From an uncultured Collinsella sp. (GTDB taxonomy: Bacteria > Actinomycetota > Coriobacteriia > Coriobacteriales > Coriobacteriaceae): DNA of 59,349 bases. The position numbers and the translations under genes were made by a program. The stretch covers positions 1 to 59,349 of the forward strand of contig CALJDJ010000020.1 of the NCBI GenBank assembly GCA_938023705.1. The letters run 5' to 3'. Below the pieces are notes generated by a model, which made no database searches, was not told where the DNA came from, and was given only the letters and a program-made list of their open reading frames with translations. Below are positions 18,886 to 27,900 of the stretch, one piece after another; within the stretch, counting starts at the first letter, position 1; each line of letters opens with the position of its first letter.

Positions 18886-21800
18886 TTACGCCTCCTTCTT
18901 GGTCGAAGCAACAGAACCGGTAGCGACCACGGACGCAGCGTCCGCAGCACCGCCCGCAACATCGAAGCGAGCGACATCCGCGGCGCTCGCGCGACCGGTC
19001 ACAATGTCAAACGCCAGCTCCTCTGCCTGCGCATGTGTCTTGCCGGCAGCCTCGCTCGCAGCGACAATCGCCAGCACACGCTCGTACTCGGTCGGAATGA
19101 CCTTCACAAAGTGCTTGCTCATCGTCTCAAAGCTGTAGAGCAGCTTGATGCCGCGCGGGCTCTGCGTCGCGTCCACGTGCTCCTGGATGAGCTCGCGAAT
19201 CTGCGCCAGCTCGCCGGCAGTCGGGGCCTTGAGCTCAACGCTCTCGTGGTTCACGCGGGCATCGAGCGTGCCGTACTGGTCAAAGACATAAGCCACGCCA
19301 CCCGTCATGCCGGCAGCGAAGTTCTGCCCGACCTCGCCCAGGATGAGCGCCAGGCCACCCGTCATGTACTCGCAACCGTGGTTGCCGCAACCCTCGACCA
19401 CCACGGTGGCACCGGAGTTGCGTACGCCAAAGCGCTGGCCCGCCAGACCGTTAATGAAGCCGCGGCCGCTCGTAGCGCCAAAGAACGCAACGTTGCCCAC
19501 AATGATGTTCTCGTCGAACTTGTAGGTCGCATGCGGGTTGGGGCGCACAGACACCTCGCCGCCCGAAAGGCCCTTGCCAAAGTAGTCGTTGGCGTCACCG
19601 CACACGTTGAGCGTAATGCCGCGCGGCAGGAAGGCGCCAAAGCTCTGACCGGCCGAACCATCGCAATCGATGGTGATGGAGCCGGCGGGCAGGCCCTCGG
19701 GATGAGCCTTGGTCACCGCGTTGCCCAGGATGGTGCCCACGCAGCGGTTGACGTTGGCGATATCGGCGCGGAAACGAATCGGACGCAGGTGCGCACGGGC
19801 ATCGGCCGTATAGGGCACAAACAACGTGGAGTCGAGCGTCTTATCGAGCTCGCTGTCCGCAGCCATCTGCGGCAGGAAGTGGCGACCGTCGGCGCCCGGA
19901 ATATGGGCACCGAACTCGCAGGTCGCGCTCGCCAGCACGGGCGACAGATCGAGCAGGTTTGCTTTGCGGTTGCCCGGGACCTCGATCTGGCGTAAGCACT
20001 CGGGATGGCCGACCATCTCGTCGACGGTGCGGAAGCCCAGGCTCGCCATGACCTCGCGCAGTTGCTCGGCAACAAAGAGCATAAAGTGCTCGACGTGCTC
20101 TGGCTTGCCGCGGAAGCCGCGACGCAGGCGGCAGTTTTGCGTAGCGATGCCGGCGGGGCAGGTATCCTGCTGGCAGTCGCGCTGCATGAGGCAGCCCATA
20201 GAGATGAGCGGCATGGTCGCAAAGCCAAACTCCTCGGCACCCAGCAGGCAGGCGACGGCGACATCGGTGCCGTCCATGAGCTTGCCGTCGGCCTCGAGCA
20301 CTACGCGCGAGCGCAGGCCGTTTTGCAGCAGCGTCTGCTGGGCCTCGGCAAGACCGAGCTCCAGCGGCAGACCCGCGTGCCAGATCGAATCGCGAGCAGC
20401 GGCACCCGAGCCGCCGTTGTGGCCGCTGATCAAGATCTTGTCGGCAGCGCCCTTGGCAACACCAGTGGCGATGGTGCCGACGCCGGCCTCGCTGACCAGC
20501 TTGACCGACACGCGCGCGCCGGGGTTGGCGTTCTTAAGGTCAAAGATCAGCTCTGCCAGGTCCTCGATGGAGTAGATGTCGTGGTGCGGCGGAGGCGAGA
20601 TCAGGCCGATACCGGGCGTGGACTGACGGACCTCGGCAATCCAGGGGTAGACCTTCTTGCCGGGCAGGTGGCCACCCTCGCCGGGCTTGGCGCCCTGGGC
20701 CATCTTGATCTGAATCTCGAAGGCGCTGCACAGGTAGCGGCTCGTCACGCCAAAGCGCGCACTTGCCACCTGCTTGATCGCGGAGTTCTTGGAGTCGCCG
20801 TTGGCCAGCGGGGTCTCGCGACGCGGATCCTCACCGCCCTCGCCCGAGTTGGAACGGCCGTGTAGGCGGTTCATGGCGATGGCCATGCACTCGTGTGCCT
20901 CTTTGCTGATGGAGCCATACGACATGGCGCCGGTGTTAAAGCGGCGGACGATGTTGAGCGCGGGCTCGACCTCGTCGAGTGCCACCGGCGTGCGACCGTT
21001 GGCATTAAAGTCGAGCAAGTCGCGCAGGCGCACGGCACGGCCGGTGCGGTGCAGGCGGGCGCTGTACTCCTTAAAGGTGTCGTAGCTGTCCTCGCGGCAG
21101 GCGGTCTGCAGCAGGTAGACAGTCTGAGGGTCGATCAGGTGATCCTCGCCGCCGAGCGGGCGCCACTTGGTCAGGCCCAGTGTGGGCAGCTGATCGGGAG
21201 CCGGGCTCTTAAGGATGGCGAGTGCGGCGTCGTAGCGCTCATTCTGCTCGCGCTCGACGTCCTCGACACCCATACCGCCCACACGGCTCACCGTGCCGGC
21301 AAAGTACGCGTTAACAAACTCCGGGGTAAAGCCCACGGCCTCGAAGATTTGCGCCGAATGGTAGCTCTGCACCGTGGAGATGCCCATCTTGGACATAATG
21401 GAGACGATGCCAGCGGTCGCAGCCCTGTTGTAATTGGCGATGCCCTGCTCGGCCGTCACGTCCAGATCGCCGCGCGCCGCCAGATCGCGGATGCACGCAT
21501 GCGCGTTATACGGATAGATGCCGCTCGCGGAGTAACCCACCAGTGCCGCAAAGTCGTGCGGGGACACGGCATCGCCGCACTCCACCACGATGTCGGCAAA
21601 GGTACGCACGCCGGCGCGGATCAGGTGGTTGTGCACGCAGCCCACGGCAAGCAGCGACGGCACGGGTACCTCGCCCGCTCCGGCACGATCGCTCAACACC
21701 ACGATGTTCACGCCGTCGCGGACCGCAGCCTCAACGTCCTCTGCAAGCTGCTTGAGCGCAGCCTGCAGCGCGCCCTCGCCGGCATCGCGGCGGTACACGG

Positions 21801-23586
21801 CACGGAAACGGCGGGTCTTAAAGCCCACGCGGTCGATGGCACAGATACGCTCGAACTCCTCCTCGTTCAGCAGTGGGCGCTCCAAGCGCACCAGCTGGCA
21901 GGCCGTACGAGAGTCCTCGAGCAGGTTGCCGTGGTTGCCCAGGTAGAGCGTGGTCGAGGTGACCATATGCTCGCGAAGGGCGTCGATGGGCGGGTTCGTG
22001 ACCTGAGCGAACAGCTGATAGAAATAGTCGTAGAAGGAGCGCGTCTTCTTGGACAGGCAGGCCAGCGGCGCATCGATGCCCATCGAGGCGAGCGGCGCCT
22101 TGCCCTGCTGGGCCATGGGACGCACAACCTCGTCAACATCATCCCAGTGATACCCGAGCTTAGCCATGCGCACGGCGGCGGGCACCTCGGCGTCCTCGGC
22201 GGGCGTTGCCGTGGCAGGCCTATCGAGCGCGTCGACGGTCAGCGTCTCCTCGGCAATCCAATCACGGTAGGGCTTTTCCTTGGCGTAACGGGCGCGCAGC
22301 TCGTCGTTGTAGATCACGCGGCCGCGGGCAAAATCGACCTCGAGCATCTGGCCCGGCCCCAGACAGCCGCTCGTCAGGATGTTCTCGGGGCTCACCTCGA
22401 TGGTGCCCACCTCGCTTGCCAGCATAAAGCGACCGTCGCGCGTCACATAGTAGCGGGCGGGGCGCAGGCCGTTACGGTCGAGGGCGGCGCCCAGCGTGCG
22501 ACCGTCGGTAAAGGCGATGGCTGCCGGGCCATCCCACGGCTCCATGAGCATGGACTGGTAAGCGTCGTAGGCGCGGCGCTCCTCACTCAGGCTGTCGTTG
22601 TGGTCCCACGGCTCGGGCAGCAACATGGACGCGGCACGCGTGAGCGGACGACCGTTCATGACCAGGAACTCAAGCACGTTATCCAGAATCGCGGAATCGG
22701 ATCCCTCGCGGTTGATGATAGGCATCACGCGCTCAAGATCGTGCTGCAGCACGGGGCTGTACAGGTTGGGCTCGCGGGCGCGAATCCAGTTGACGTTGCC
22801 CTTGAGGGTGTTGATCTCGCCGTTATGGATGATAAAGCGGTTGGGGTGCGCGCGCTCCCAGCTGGGCGTGGTGTTGGTGGAGTAGCGCGAGTGGACGAGC
22901 GCCACGGCCGTCTTGACGGCGGCGTCGTTGAGGTCGATGAAGAAGCGGCGCATCTGCGTGGCGACGAGCATGCCCTTGTACACGATAGTGCGCGAGCTCA
23001 TGGAGCAGACGTAGAAGATCTTGTCGCGCAGGGCAAACTCGGCATCGGCCTTCTTCTCGATAGTGCGACGGCACACGTACAGGCGACGCTCGAAGGCATC
23101 GCCGGCGGGCGTGTCGTCGGGGCGGCCCAGAAAGGCTTGCAGAATGGTGGGCATGCAGGCGCGTGCCGTCTCGCCCAAGTCGTGCGGGTCGACGGGCACC
23201 TCGCGCCAAAAGAGCAGCGGCACGCCGGCCTCGGCGCAGCCCTCCTCAAACACGCGACGGGCATCCTCTACGCCCTTGTCGTCCTGCGGGAAGAACAGCA
23301 TGGCCACGCCATAGTCGCCCTCTGCCGGCAGAATCTGGCCGCACTTTTGAGCCTCTTTGCGGAAAAAGTGATGCGGAACCTGGAACAGGATACCGGCACC
23401 GTCGCCGGTGTTCTTCTCGAGTCCCGTACCGCCGCGGTGCTCCAAGTTGACCAGAATGGACAGTGCATCGTCCAGAATCTGGTGATGGCGCTCACCGTTG
23501 ATATCGGCAAGCGCGCCGATGCCACATGCATCGTGGTCGAATTCGGGGCGATAAAGGCCCTGCTGCTGAGCGGAATCTGCCTGCAT
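18886..23586 (-). CDS. gltB: glutamate synthase large subunit
   Basis: A 1566-residue protein, the full length of the family. After a 20-residue propeptide the sequence DACGIG gives the catalytic N-terminal cysteine (C21) of the class II glutamine amidotransferase domain. The central and FMN-binding synthase domains follow (GAMSYGSISKEAHE, GEGGEDP, KPGEGGHLPGKK, SGHNGGSGAA), then the 3Fe-4S cysteines (CLMQRDCQQDTCPAG) and the C-terminal beta-helix (GNHGCEYMTGG). It takes ammonia from glutamine to 2-oxoglutarate. The start follows GGGGAGG. Confidence 0.97.
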   Translation of the reverse strand: MQADSAQQQGLYRPEFDHDACGIGALADINGERHHQILDDALSILVNLEHRGGTGLEKNTGDGAGILFQVPHHFFRKEAQKCGQILPAEGDYGVAMLFFPQDDKGVEDARRVFEEGCAEAGVPLLFWREVPVDPHDLGETARACMPTILQAFLGRPDDTPAGDAFERRLYVCRRTIEKKADAEFALRDKIFYVCSMSSRTIVYKGMLVATQMRRFFIDLNDAAVKTAVALVHSRYSTNTTPSWERAHPNRFIIHNGEINTLKGNVNWIRAREPNLYSPVLQHDLERVMPIINREGSDSAILDNVLEFLVMNGRPLTRAASMLLPEPWDHNDSLSEERRAYDAYQSMLMEPWDGPAAIAFTDGRTLGAALDRNGLRPARYYVTRDGRFMLASEVGTIEVSPENILTSGCLGPGQMLEVDFARGRVIYNDELRARYAKEKPYRDWIAEETLTVDALDRPATATPAEDAEVPAAVRMAKLGYHWDDVDEVVRPMAQQGKAPLASMGIDAPLACLSKKTRSFYDYFYQLFAQVTNPPIDALREHMVTSTTLYLGNHGNLLEDSRTACQLVRLERPLLNEEEFERICAIDRVGFKTRRFRAVYRRDAGEGALQAALKQLAEDVEAAVRDGVNIVVLSDRAGAGEVPVPSLLAVGCVHNHLIRAGVRTFADIVVECGDAVSPHDFAALVGYSASGIYPYNAHACIRDLAARGDLDVTAEQGIANYNRAATAGIVSIMSKMGISTVQSYHSAQIFEAVGFTPEFVNAYFAGTVSRVGGMGVEDVEREQNERYDAALAILKSPAPDQLPTLGLTKWRPLGGEDHLIDPQTVYLLQTACREDSYDTFKEYSARLHRTGRAVRLRDLLDFNANGRTPVALDEVEPALNIVRRFNTGAMSYGSISKEAHECMAIAMNRLHGRSNSGEGGEDPRRETPLANGDSKNSAIKQVASARFGVTSRYLCSAFEIQIKMAQGAKPGEGGHLPGKKVYPWIAEVRQSTPGIGLISPPPHHDIYSIEDLAELIFDLKNANPGARVSVKLVSEAGVGTIATGVAKGAADKILISGHNGGSGAAARDSIWHAGLPLELGLAEAQQTLLQNGLRSRVVLEADGKLMDGTDVAVACLLGAEEFGFATMPLISMGCLMQRDCQQDTCPAGIATQNCRLRRGFRGKPEHVEHFMLFVAEQLREVMASLGFRTVDEMVGHPECLRQIEVPGNRKANLLDLSPVLASATCEFGAHIPGADGRHFLPQMAADSELDKTLDSTLFVPYTADARAHLRPIRFRADIANVNRCVGTILGNAVTKAHPEGLPAGSITIDCDGSAGQSFGAFLPRGITLNVCGDANDYFGKGLSGGEVSVRPNPHATYKFDENIIVGNVAFFGATSGRGFINGLAGQRFGVRNSGATVVVEGCGNHGCEYMTGGLALILGEVGQNFAAGMTGGVAYVFDQYGTLDARVNHESVELKAPTAGELAQIRELIQEHVDATQSPRGIKLLYSFETMSKHFVKVIPTEYERVLAIVAASEAAGKTHAQAEELAFDIVTGRASAADVARFDVAGGAADAASVVATGSVASTKKEA

Positions 23587-23628
23587 CGCGATCCTCCCCT
23601 AGATATTTAGACAGTCAGTTGAAAAGGC

Positions 23629-23676
23629 ATAGTAGGGGCATCGGGGCGTCGTTGTGTTTCCCGCCCGTTTCGAAAC
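23629..23676 (-). promoter_or_regulatory. gltB upstream region with GTTTCGAAAC palindrome
   Basis: A perfect 10-bp palindrome GTTTCGAAAC lies at 23667-23676, about 80 bp before gltB, with a TACTAT (-10-like) on the minus strand at 23629-23634. It could be a nitrogen-control operator. The spacing to a nearby GTTAC does not match the known actinobacterial GlnR box. Confidence 0.3.
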
Positions 23677-23770
23677 AATCGCGTAACGCACACCTTACGA
23701 GTGGGCACCGCCGACCTCAAGGGCGAAAACATAGGCCCCAAGTTCGACCTGCAAACTCACCTCTTCATAC

Positions 23771-23987
23771 ATCTCAATCTGTAACAGTAAGACCCAATTT
23801 CGACGACTAACTGTTACAGATTGAGATGTTTTCGAGAGACGGTTCCAAATGTCTCAATCTGTAACATGAAGGGCCGGTTTTTGCAGCTAACTGTTACAGA
23901 TCGAGATTTTCCATAGGACCATTTCTTCCTGTCTCGATCTGTAACACCTAGGCCCAATTTCCATCCCTAGTTGTTACAGATCGAGAC
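23771..23987. repeat. 57-bp palindrome array 6 (3 units)
   Basis: Units lie at 23771-23827, 23851-23907 and 23931-23987, both spacers 23 bp. The array lies in the divergent gap between gltB and gpmA. Confidence 0.95.
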
Positions 23988-24040
23988 ATTTCGGCAGCCC
24001 CCTTTCACCATCCCATTCAAATACAACAATTTTGTTAGTC

Positions 24041-24073
24041 TTGGTTAACTTTTAAGGTTAAAACGGGTATCCT
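24041..24073 (+). promoter_or_regulatory. possible gpmA promoter with direct repeat GGTTAA
   Basis: A -10-like TATCCT is at 24068-24073. The upstream sequence has two GGTTAA copies (24043 and 24056), 13 bp apart, in an AT-rich stretch that stands out from its surroundings. Confidence 0.3.
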
Positions 24074-24125
24074 TTGCGGCGTCAAGCAAACGGCACGCAC
24101 ACCGTGCCAGATCAAGGAGGCCCCT

Positions 24126-24899
24126 ATGGCGCACCAAGCAGACCAGCAGACGATGCAACTCGTCCTTATCCGTCACGGAGAGTCCGAGTGGAACAAGCTC
24201 AACCTGTTCACCGGCTGGACCGATGTTGAGCTCACCGACACGGGCCGCGAAGAAGCCGCAGCAGGCGGTCGAGCCCTCAAAGAAGCCGGTTTCGACTTTG
24301 ACGTCTGCTACACTTCGCGCCTCAAGCGCGCAATCCACACCCTCAACATCGTGCTCGGCCAAATGGATCGCGAGTGGCTGCCCGTCATCAAATCCTGGAA
24401 GCTCAACGAGCGCCACTACGGAGCGTTGCAGGGTCTCAACAAGGCCGATGCCGCGGCAGAGCACGGCGACGAGCAGGTGCTCATCTGGCGCCGTTCCTTC
24501 GATGTCTGCCCGCCGGCGCTCGAGCCGGGCGACAGTCGCGACCCCCACACCCAGGAGCAATACCGCGACGTCGCGCCCGATCAACTGCCCTATACCGAGT
24601 GCCTCAAGGACACGATCGCCCGCGCCTGGCCCTATTTCGAAGACGAGATTCGCCCCCAGATGCTCGCCGGCAAGCGCGTACTCATCGCTGCACACGGCAA
24701 CTCCCTGCGCTCACTCGTCATGAAGCTCGAGCACCTCACGCCCGAGGAAATCCTCAAGGTCAACATCCCCACCGGCGTGCCGCTCGTCTACACCTTCGAC
24801 ACCGATTTCAACGTCCTCGACAAGCGCTACATCGGCGACCCGGCAACCATCGCCGCCAAGATCGACGCCGTGGCCAATCAGGGCAAAGCGCACAAGTAG
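24126..24899 (+). CDS. gpmA: 2,3-bisphosphoglycerate-dependent phosphoglycerate mutase
   Basis: A 257-residue glycolytic enzyme that interconverts 3- and 2-phosphoglycerate. The phosphohistidine motif is LIRHGESEWN (H17), followed by FTGWTDVELT, TSRLKRAIHT, ERHYGALQGLNK and the second histidine in AAHGNSLR. The long insert typical of the cofactor-dependent form is present. AAGGAGG lies 5 bases upstream of the ATG. Confidence 0.96.
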   Translation: MAHQADQQTMQLVLIRHGESEWNKLNLFTGWTDVELTDTGREEAAAGGRALKEAGFDFDVCYTSRLKRAIHTLNIVLGQMDREWLPVIKSWKLNERHYGALQGLNKADAAAEHGDEQVLIWRRSFDVCPPALEPGDSRDPHTQEQYRDVAPDQLPYTECLKDTIARAWPYFEDEIRPQMLAGKRVLIAAHGNSLRSLVMKLEHLTPEEILKVNIPTGVPLVYTFDTDFNVLDKRYIGDPATIAAKIDAVANQGKAHK

Positions 24900-24974
24900 C
24901 CCAAACCTAAACCCAGAGCGTGGCGCCGCGCAACCCAAGTGCAGCGCCACGCCACCCCAACGTAGGAACCAGCC

Positions 24975-26231
24975 ATGCTCAACCATCTCAAACAACACTT
25001 TGGCTCGCACCACACCGGAGGCCACGGAGGTCTAGATATTGCGCGGCACATCGGCCCCGGACTGCTCGTGACCGTCGGCTTTATCGACCCGGGCAACTGG
25101 GCCTCCAATATGGCCGCGGGCTCGCAGTTTGGCTACGCGCTGCTGTGGATCGTCACGCTGTCCACGATTATGCTCATTGCGCTGCAGCACAACGCGGCAC
25201 ACCTGGGTATCGCCACGGGCGCCTGTCTTGCCGAGGCCACGACCCGCTTTCTCCCCCGCATCGTGGGACGCGCGGTGCTCGGCAGCGCCTATCTCGCGAC
25301 CATCGCCACCACCATGGCCGAAGTCCTGGGCGGCGCGATTGCCCTTCAAATGCTCTTTGGGCTGCCCGTGCGCGCGGGCTGCGTCATCGTGGCGGCAGTA
25401 TCGATGGCAATGCTCATGACCAACTCCTACAAGCGTGCCGAACGCTGGATCATCGCCTTCGTAGGCGTGGTAGGACTCTCGTTTTTGGCCGAGCTTGCGC
25501 TGGTCAAGGTCGACTGGCCGCAGGCCGCCGCAAGCTGGATCACACCCAGTATGCCCACTGGCTCTGCCGCGATTATCGTGAGTGTCCTGGGTGCGGTCGT
25601 TATGCCCCACAACCTCTTCCTGCACTCCGAGGTCATCCAATCCATGCACTTCGAAGGCCAAGGCGAGCAGGTTATCGAAGAGCGTCTACGCTACGAGCTC
25701 TTCGACACGCTCTTTTCGATGGGCGTGGGCTGGGCAATCAACTCGGCCATGGTCATCCTGGCCGCAACGACCTTCTTTGCGCACGGCATTGTCGTAGACG
25801 ACCTCGCCGTCGCAGCGGCCACGCTCTCCCCCATCTTGGGTCCGGCGAGCTCGGCCATCTTTGCGGTAGCGCTGCTGTTCGCGGGACTATCGAGCAGCGT
25901 GACAGCGGGCATGGCGGCGGGGACCATCACTGCGGGCATGTTCGACGAGGAATACGATATCCACGACCGACATTCCTCGATCGGGGTGGCGGCCTGTTTC
26001 GTCGGCGCAGTGACGGCGTGCCTGGTCGTCCCAAATCCTTTTGAAGGTCTCATCTGGAGTCAGGCACTGCTGTCGCTTCAGCTACCGATTACGGTCTTTG
26101 TGCTCATACGGCTCACCAGTTCACCCCGCGTCATGGGCAAATACGCCAATTCGCGTCCACTCAACGCGCTGCTCGTAGGGATCGGTGCCATCGTGACGAT
26201 TCTCGATGTCGTGTTGTTGACAGGGATGTAA
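24975..26231 (+). CDS. mntH: Nramp-family divalent metal transporter
   Basis: A 418-residue membrane protein with about eleven spans. The metal-site motif in TM1 is intact (GFIDPGNW, D38 and N41), and the TM6 motif is GAVVMPHNLFLHS (M210). These residues select Mn(II) and Fe(II) over calcium and couple transport to protons. The N-terminus is His-rich (HFGSHHTGGHGG). It starts 75 bases after gpmA on the same strand. Bacterial GpmA is not a manganese enzyme (that is GpmI), so the adjacency does not define the metal. Confidence 0.92.
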   Translation: MLNHLKQHFGSHHTGGHGGLDIARHIGPGLLVTVGFIDPGNWASNMAAGSQFGYALLWIVTLSTIMLIALQHNAAHLGIATGACLAEATTRFLPRIVGRAVLGSAYLATIATTMAEVLGGAIALQMLFGLPVRAGCVIVAAVSMAMLMTNSYKRAERWIIAFVGVVGLSFLAELALVKVDWPQAAASWITPSMPTGSAAIIVSVLGAVVMPHNLFLHSEVIQSMHFEGQGEQVIEERLRYELFDTLFSMGVGWAINSAMVILAATTFFAHGIVVDDLAVAAATLSPILGPASSAIFAVALLFAGLSSSVTAGMAAGTITAGMFDEEYDIHDRHSSIGVAACFVGAVTACLVVPNPFEGLIWSQALLSLQLPITVFVLIRLTSSPRVMGKYANSRPLNALLVGIGAIVTILDVVLLTGM

Positions 26232-26258
26232 TGGGGCGGGGCACCTACTCAGGCAAAC

Positions 26259-26395
26259 GTCTCGATCTGTAACATCTAGACCCGCTTTCGATGTCTAGAT
26301 GTTACAGATTGAGATCTTCTGCCGGACGGTTTTGGTTTGTCTCGATATGTAACAAGTGGGCCCAATTTCCACCGTTAGATGTTACAGATTGAGAC
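26259..26395. repeat. 57-bp palindrome array 7 (2 units)
   Basis: Units lie at 26259-26315 and 26339-26395 with a 23-bp spacer. In the first unit the pairing continues beyond the 16-bp arm into the core (TCTAGAC with GTCTAGA). This is the last array; none follow to the end of the window. Confidence 0.95.
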
Positions 26396-26463
26396 AAACG
26401 GTCGGCCGGACTCACGTCAGACAGGATCGGCTAACAGCAGCCGTGATCCCTTGGGGACGGAGG

Positions 26464-26499
26464 AAAAGGGCCCCGGCCGAGAATTCGACCGGGGCCCTT
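26464..26499 (-). terminator. terminator of the rubredoxin transcript
   Basis: A 13-bp stem with one mismatch (26466-26478 with 26487-26499) is followed on the minus strand by TTTT. Confidence 0.85.
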
Positions 26500-26539
26500 G
26501 GACAGAGCTCTGTATGGCTAATCGCCGTGTGCCTGCGAG

Positions 26540-26683
26540 CTACTCCTCGACGAGCTCAAACTGATCGGGACCGACGCCGCACACCGGGCACACATAATCC
26601 TCGGGCAGCTCGGGCGTATCGACCTCAACCTCGTAACCGCAAACGACGCACACGAACTTATACGTCTTCTTCTCCTCAGCCAT
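26540..26683 (-). CDS. rubredoxin-like protein
   Basis: A 47-residue protein containing the iron-binding pairs FVCVVCGYEVE and YVCPVCGVG, the CxxCG/CPxCG pattern of rubredoxin (C12, C15, C32, C35). It is short for the family (usually 52-54) and lacks part of the region between the pairs. GAGGAG precedes the ATG. It sits directly downstream of a flavin reductase gene; a fused flavin reductase-rubredoxin (Hrb) passes electrons to diiron or flavodiiron proteins that remove oxygen, peroxide or NO in anaerobes, so these two may do the same job as separate chains. Confidence 0.88.
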   Translation of the reverse strand: MAEEKKTYKFVCVVCGYEVEVDTPELPEDYVCPVCGVGPDQFELVEE

Positions 26684-26727
26684 GATGTTCTCCTCTCGAA
26701 CGTGACTGGTGATGTACTTCGCTTATT

Positions 26728-26755
26728 AGTATATGTTCTCAATAATATAATGCAA
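26728..26755 (-). promoter_or_regulatory. rubredoxin promoter
   Basis: On the minus strand, TTGCAT (26750-26755) and TATACT (26728-26733) are 16 bp apart in a very AT-rich block, some 45 bp before the start. Confidence 0.65.
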
Positions 26756-26772
26756 GTGTTTTTAAAACATTT

Positions 26773-27276
26773 CTAGCCTTGATACGAGGACGCCTTCGGA
26801 GGCGTCTTGCCCTTCAGGACCTTATGGTAGTAGTCGTAGGTCAACGGCGTCTCGTCGCTCAGGCGCTCGGCGTCCTCGACCTCGCCGATAAACAGTAGAT
26901 GCGTACCCACATCCACAGTGTCGATCAAACGGCAGCTAAACAGAGCCGCCGCGTGCTCGGACACATAAGGCATGCCCAGAGCCGTCTCGCGGGTCTCGTA
27001 TTTGGCAAACTTGTCATAGTTGCTGCTGGTGCGAAATCCAAAGTTGCCAATGTAGAGCATATCCGCCGTCTGGTCGATCACGGTCAGCGCAAAGGCCTTG
27101 GCAGTCTCGATCACGCCAGCGGTCACATTTTCCTTGTTTACGGCAACCGAGATGCGAGGTGGTGCTGCCGTCACCTGCACCGCCGTGTTGATGACGCAGC
27201 CGGCGCGCAGCCCGTCTGCCGCGGCGCTCACCACATACAGACCGCTCGGCATGGTAAAGAATGCAGTTTTGTCCAT
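26773..27276 (-). CDS. flavin reductase-like FMN-binding protein
   Basis: A 167-residue split-barrel flavoprotein. It matches the flavin reductase/flavoredoxin group: SGLYVVSA near the N-terminus, CVINTAVQVTAAPPRISVAVNK, then SRTS-like GFRTSSNYDKFA and a late LLFIGEVEDAERL. The start at 27276 follows GGGGAGT; the frame extends to 27411 but those residues are not family-like. It is followed by the rubredoxin gene with its own promoter between them. Confidence 0.85.
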   Translation of the reverse strand: MDKTAFFTMPSGLYVVSAAADGLRAGCVINTAVQVTAAPPRISVAVNKENVTAGVIETAKAFALTVIDQTADMLYIGNFGFRTSSNYDKFAKYETRETALGMPYVSEHAAALFSCRLIDTVDVGTHLLFIGEVEDAERLSDETPLTYDYYHKVLKGKTPPKASSYQG

Positions 27277-27327
27277 AACAAGTACTCCCCTAACCCGGGA
27301 TTGAACCTTAAGGCTGTATGTACCCAT

Positions 27328-27360
27328 AAAAAGCGGCGCCCATAACGGACGCCGTTTTTT
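27328..27360 (-). terminator. terminator of the smpB transcript
   Basis: An 11-bp stem (27328-27338 with 27350-27360) ends in TTTTT on the minus strand. Confidence 0.88.
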
Positions 27361-27429
27361 GGAAATATATGGCAAAACAGCAAGGAAGACGGGGCGGGCG
27401 CGGTAGGGCACCTTCCCGTGAACTCGCTC

Positions 27430-27900
27430 CTAGCGGTTGCGTTCTTTAAGGGCGCGGTCGATCTCGCGTTGGACATCACGCTTGGCCATGTCCTCGCGCT
27501 TGTCGTAGAGCTTCTTGCCGCGACCCAGGCCCAGCAGCAGTTTTACGCGACCGTCGGTATTAAAGTAGAGCTCCAACGGAACCAGCGCATAACCACGGTT
27601 GCGAAGTTTGCCGTCAAGAAAGTCGATCTCCTTGCGGTGCAGCAGCAGACGGCGCCGACGGTCGGGATCGCGATTCCACACGCCACCATGGCTATAAGGG
27701 TGGATATGTAGGCCGACGAGCCAGCACTCCCCGCCACGAATCAGTGCAAAGGTATCGGTAATCTGGCACGCGCGCTCGCGAATCGACTTGACCTCGGTAC
27801 CGCTCAGCTCAATACCGCACTCAAACGTCTCATCGATAAAGTACTCGTGATGTGCCGAGCGATTCTTGGAAATGAGCTTGCGCTCGCGCTTACTGGGCAT
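27430..27900 (-). CDS. smpB: SsrA-binding protein
   Basis: A 156-residue protein that binds tmRNA and brings it to stalled ribosomes. Family signatures are RKLISKNRSAHHEYFI, CGIELSGTEVKSIRER, LIRGGECWLVGLHIHPY, LLLHRKEI and the basic tail GRGKKLYDKREDMAKRD. Start at 27900 follows AAGGAGG, which lies inside the end of the upstream TPR gene; the two overlap by 11 bases. No tmRNA gene is visible in this window. Confidence 0.95.
   Translation of the reverse strand: MPSKRERKLISKNRSAHHEYFIDETFECGIELSGTEVKSIRERACQITDTFALIRGGECWLVGLHIHPYSHGGVWNRDPDRRRRLLLHRKEIDFLDGKLRNRGYALVPLELYFNTDGRVKLLLGLGRGKKLYDKREDMAKRDVQREIDRALKERNR

Noticed and set aside
20893..23610. 905-codon open frame antisense to gltB
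   Set aside because: gltB on the other strand is complete with all catalytic motifs. The antisense frame is an artefact of GC-rich codons and its protein matches no fold.
23660..23690. GlnR operator before gltB
   Set aside because: GTTTCGAAAC and a nearby GTTAC are present, but their spacing does not fit the known actinobacterial box, so I kept only the palindrome as a weak regulatory call.
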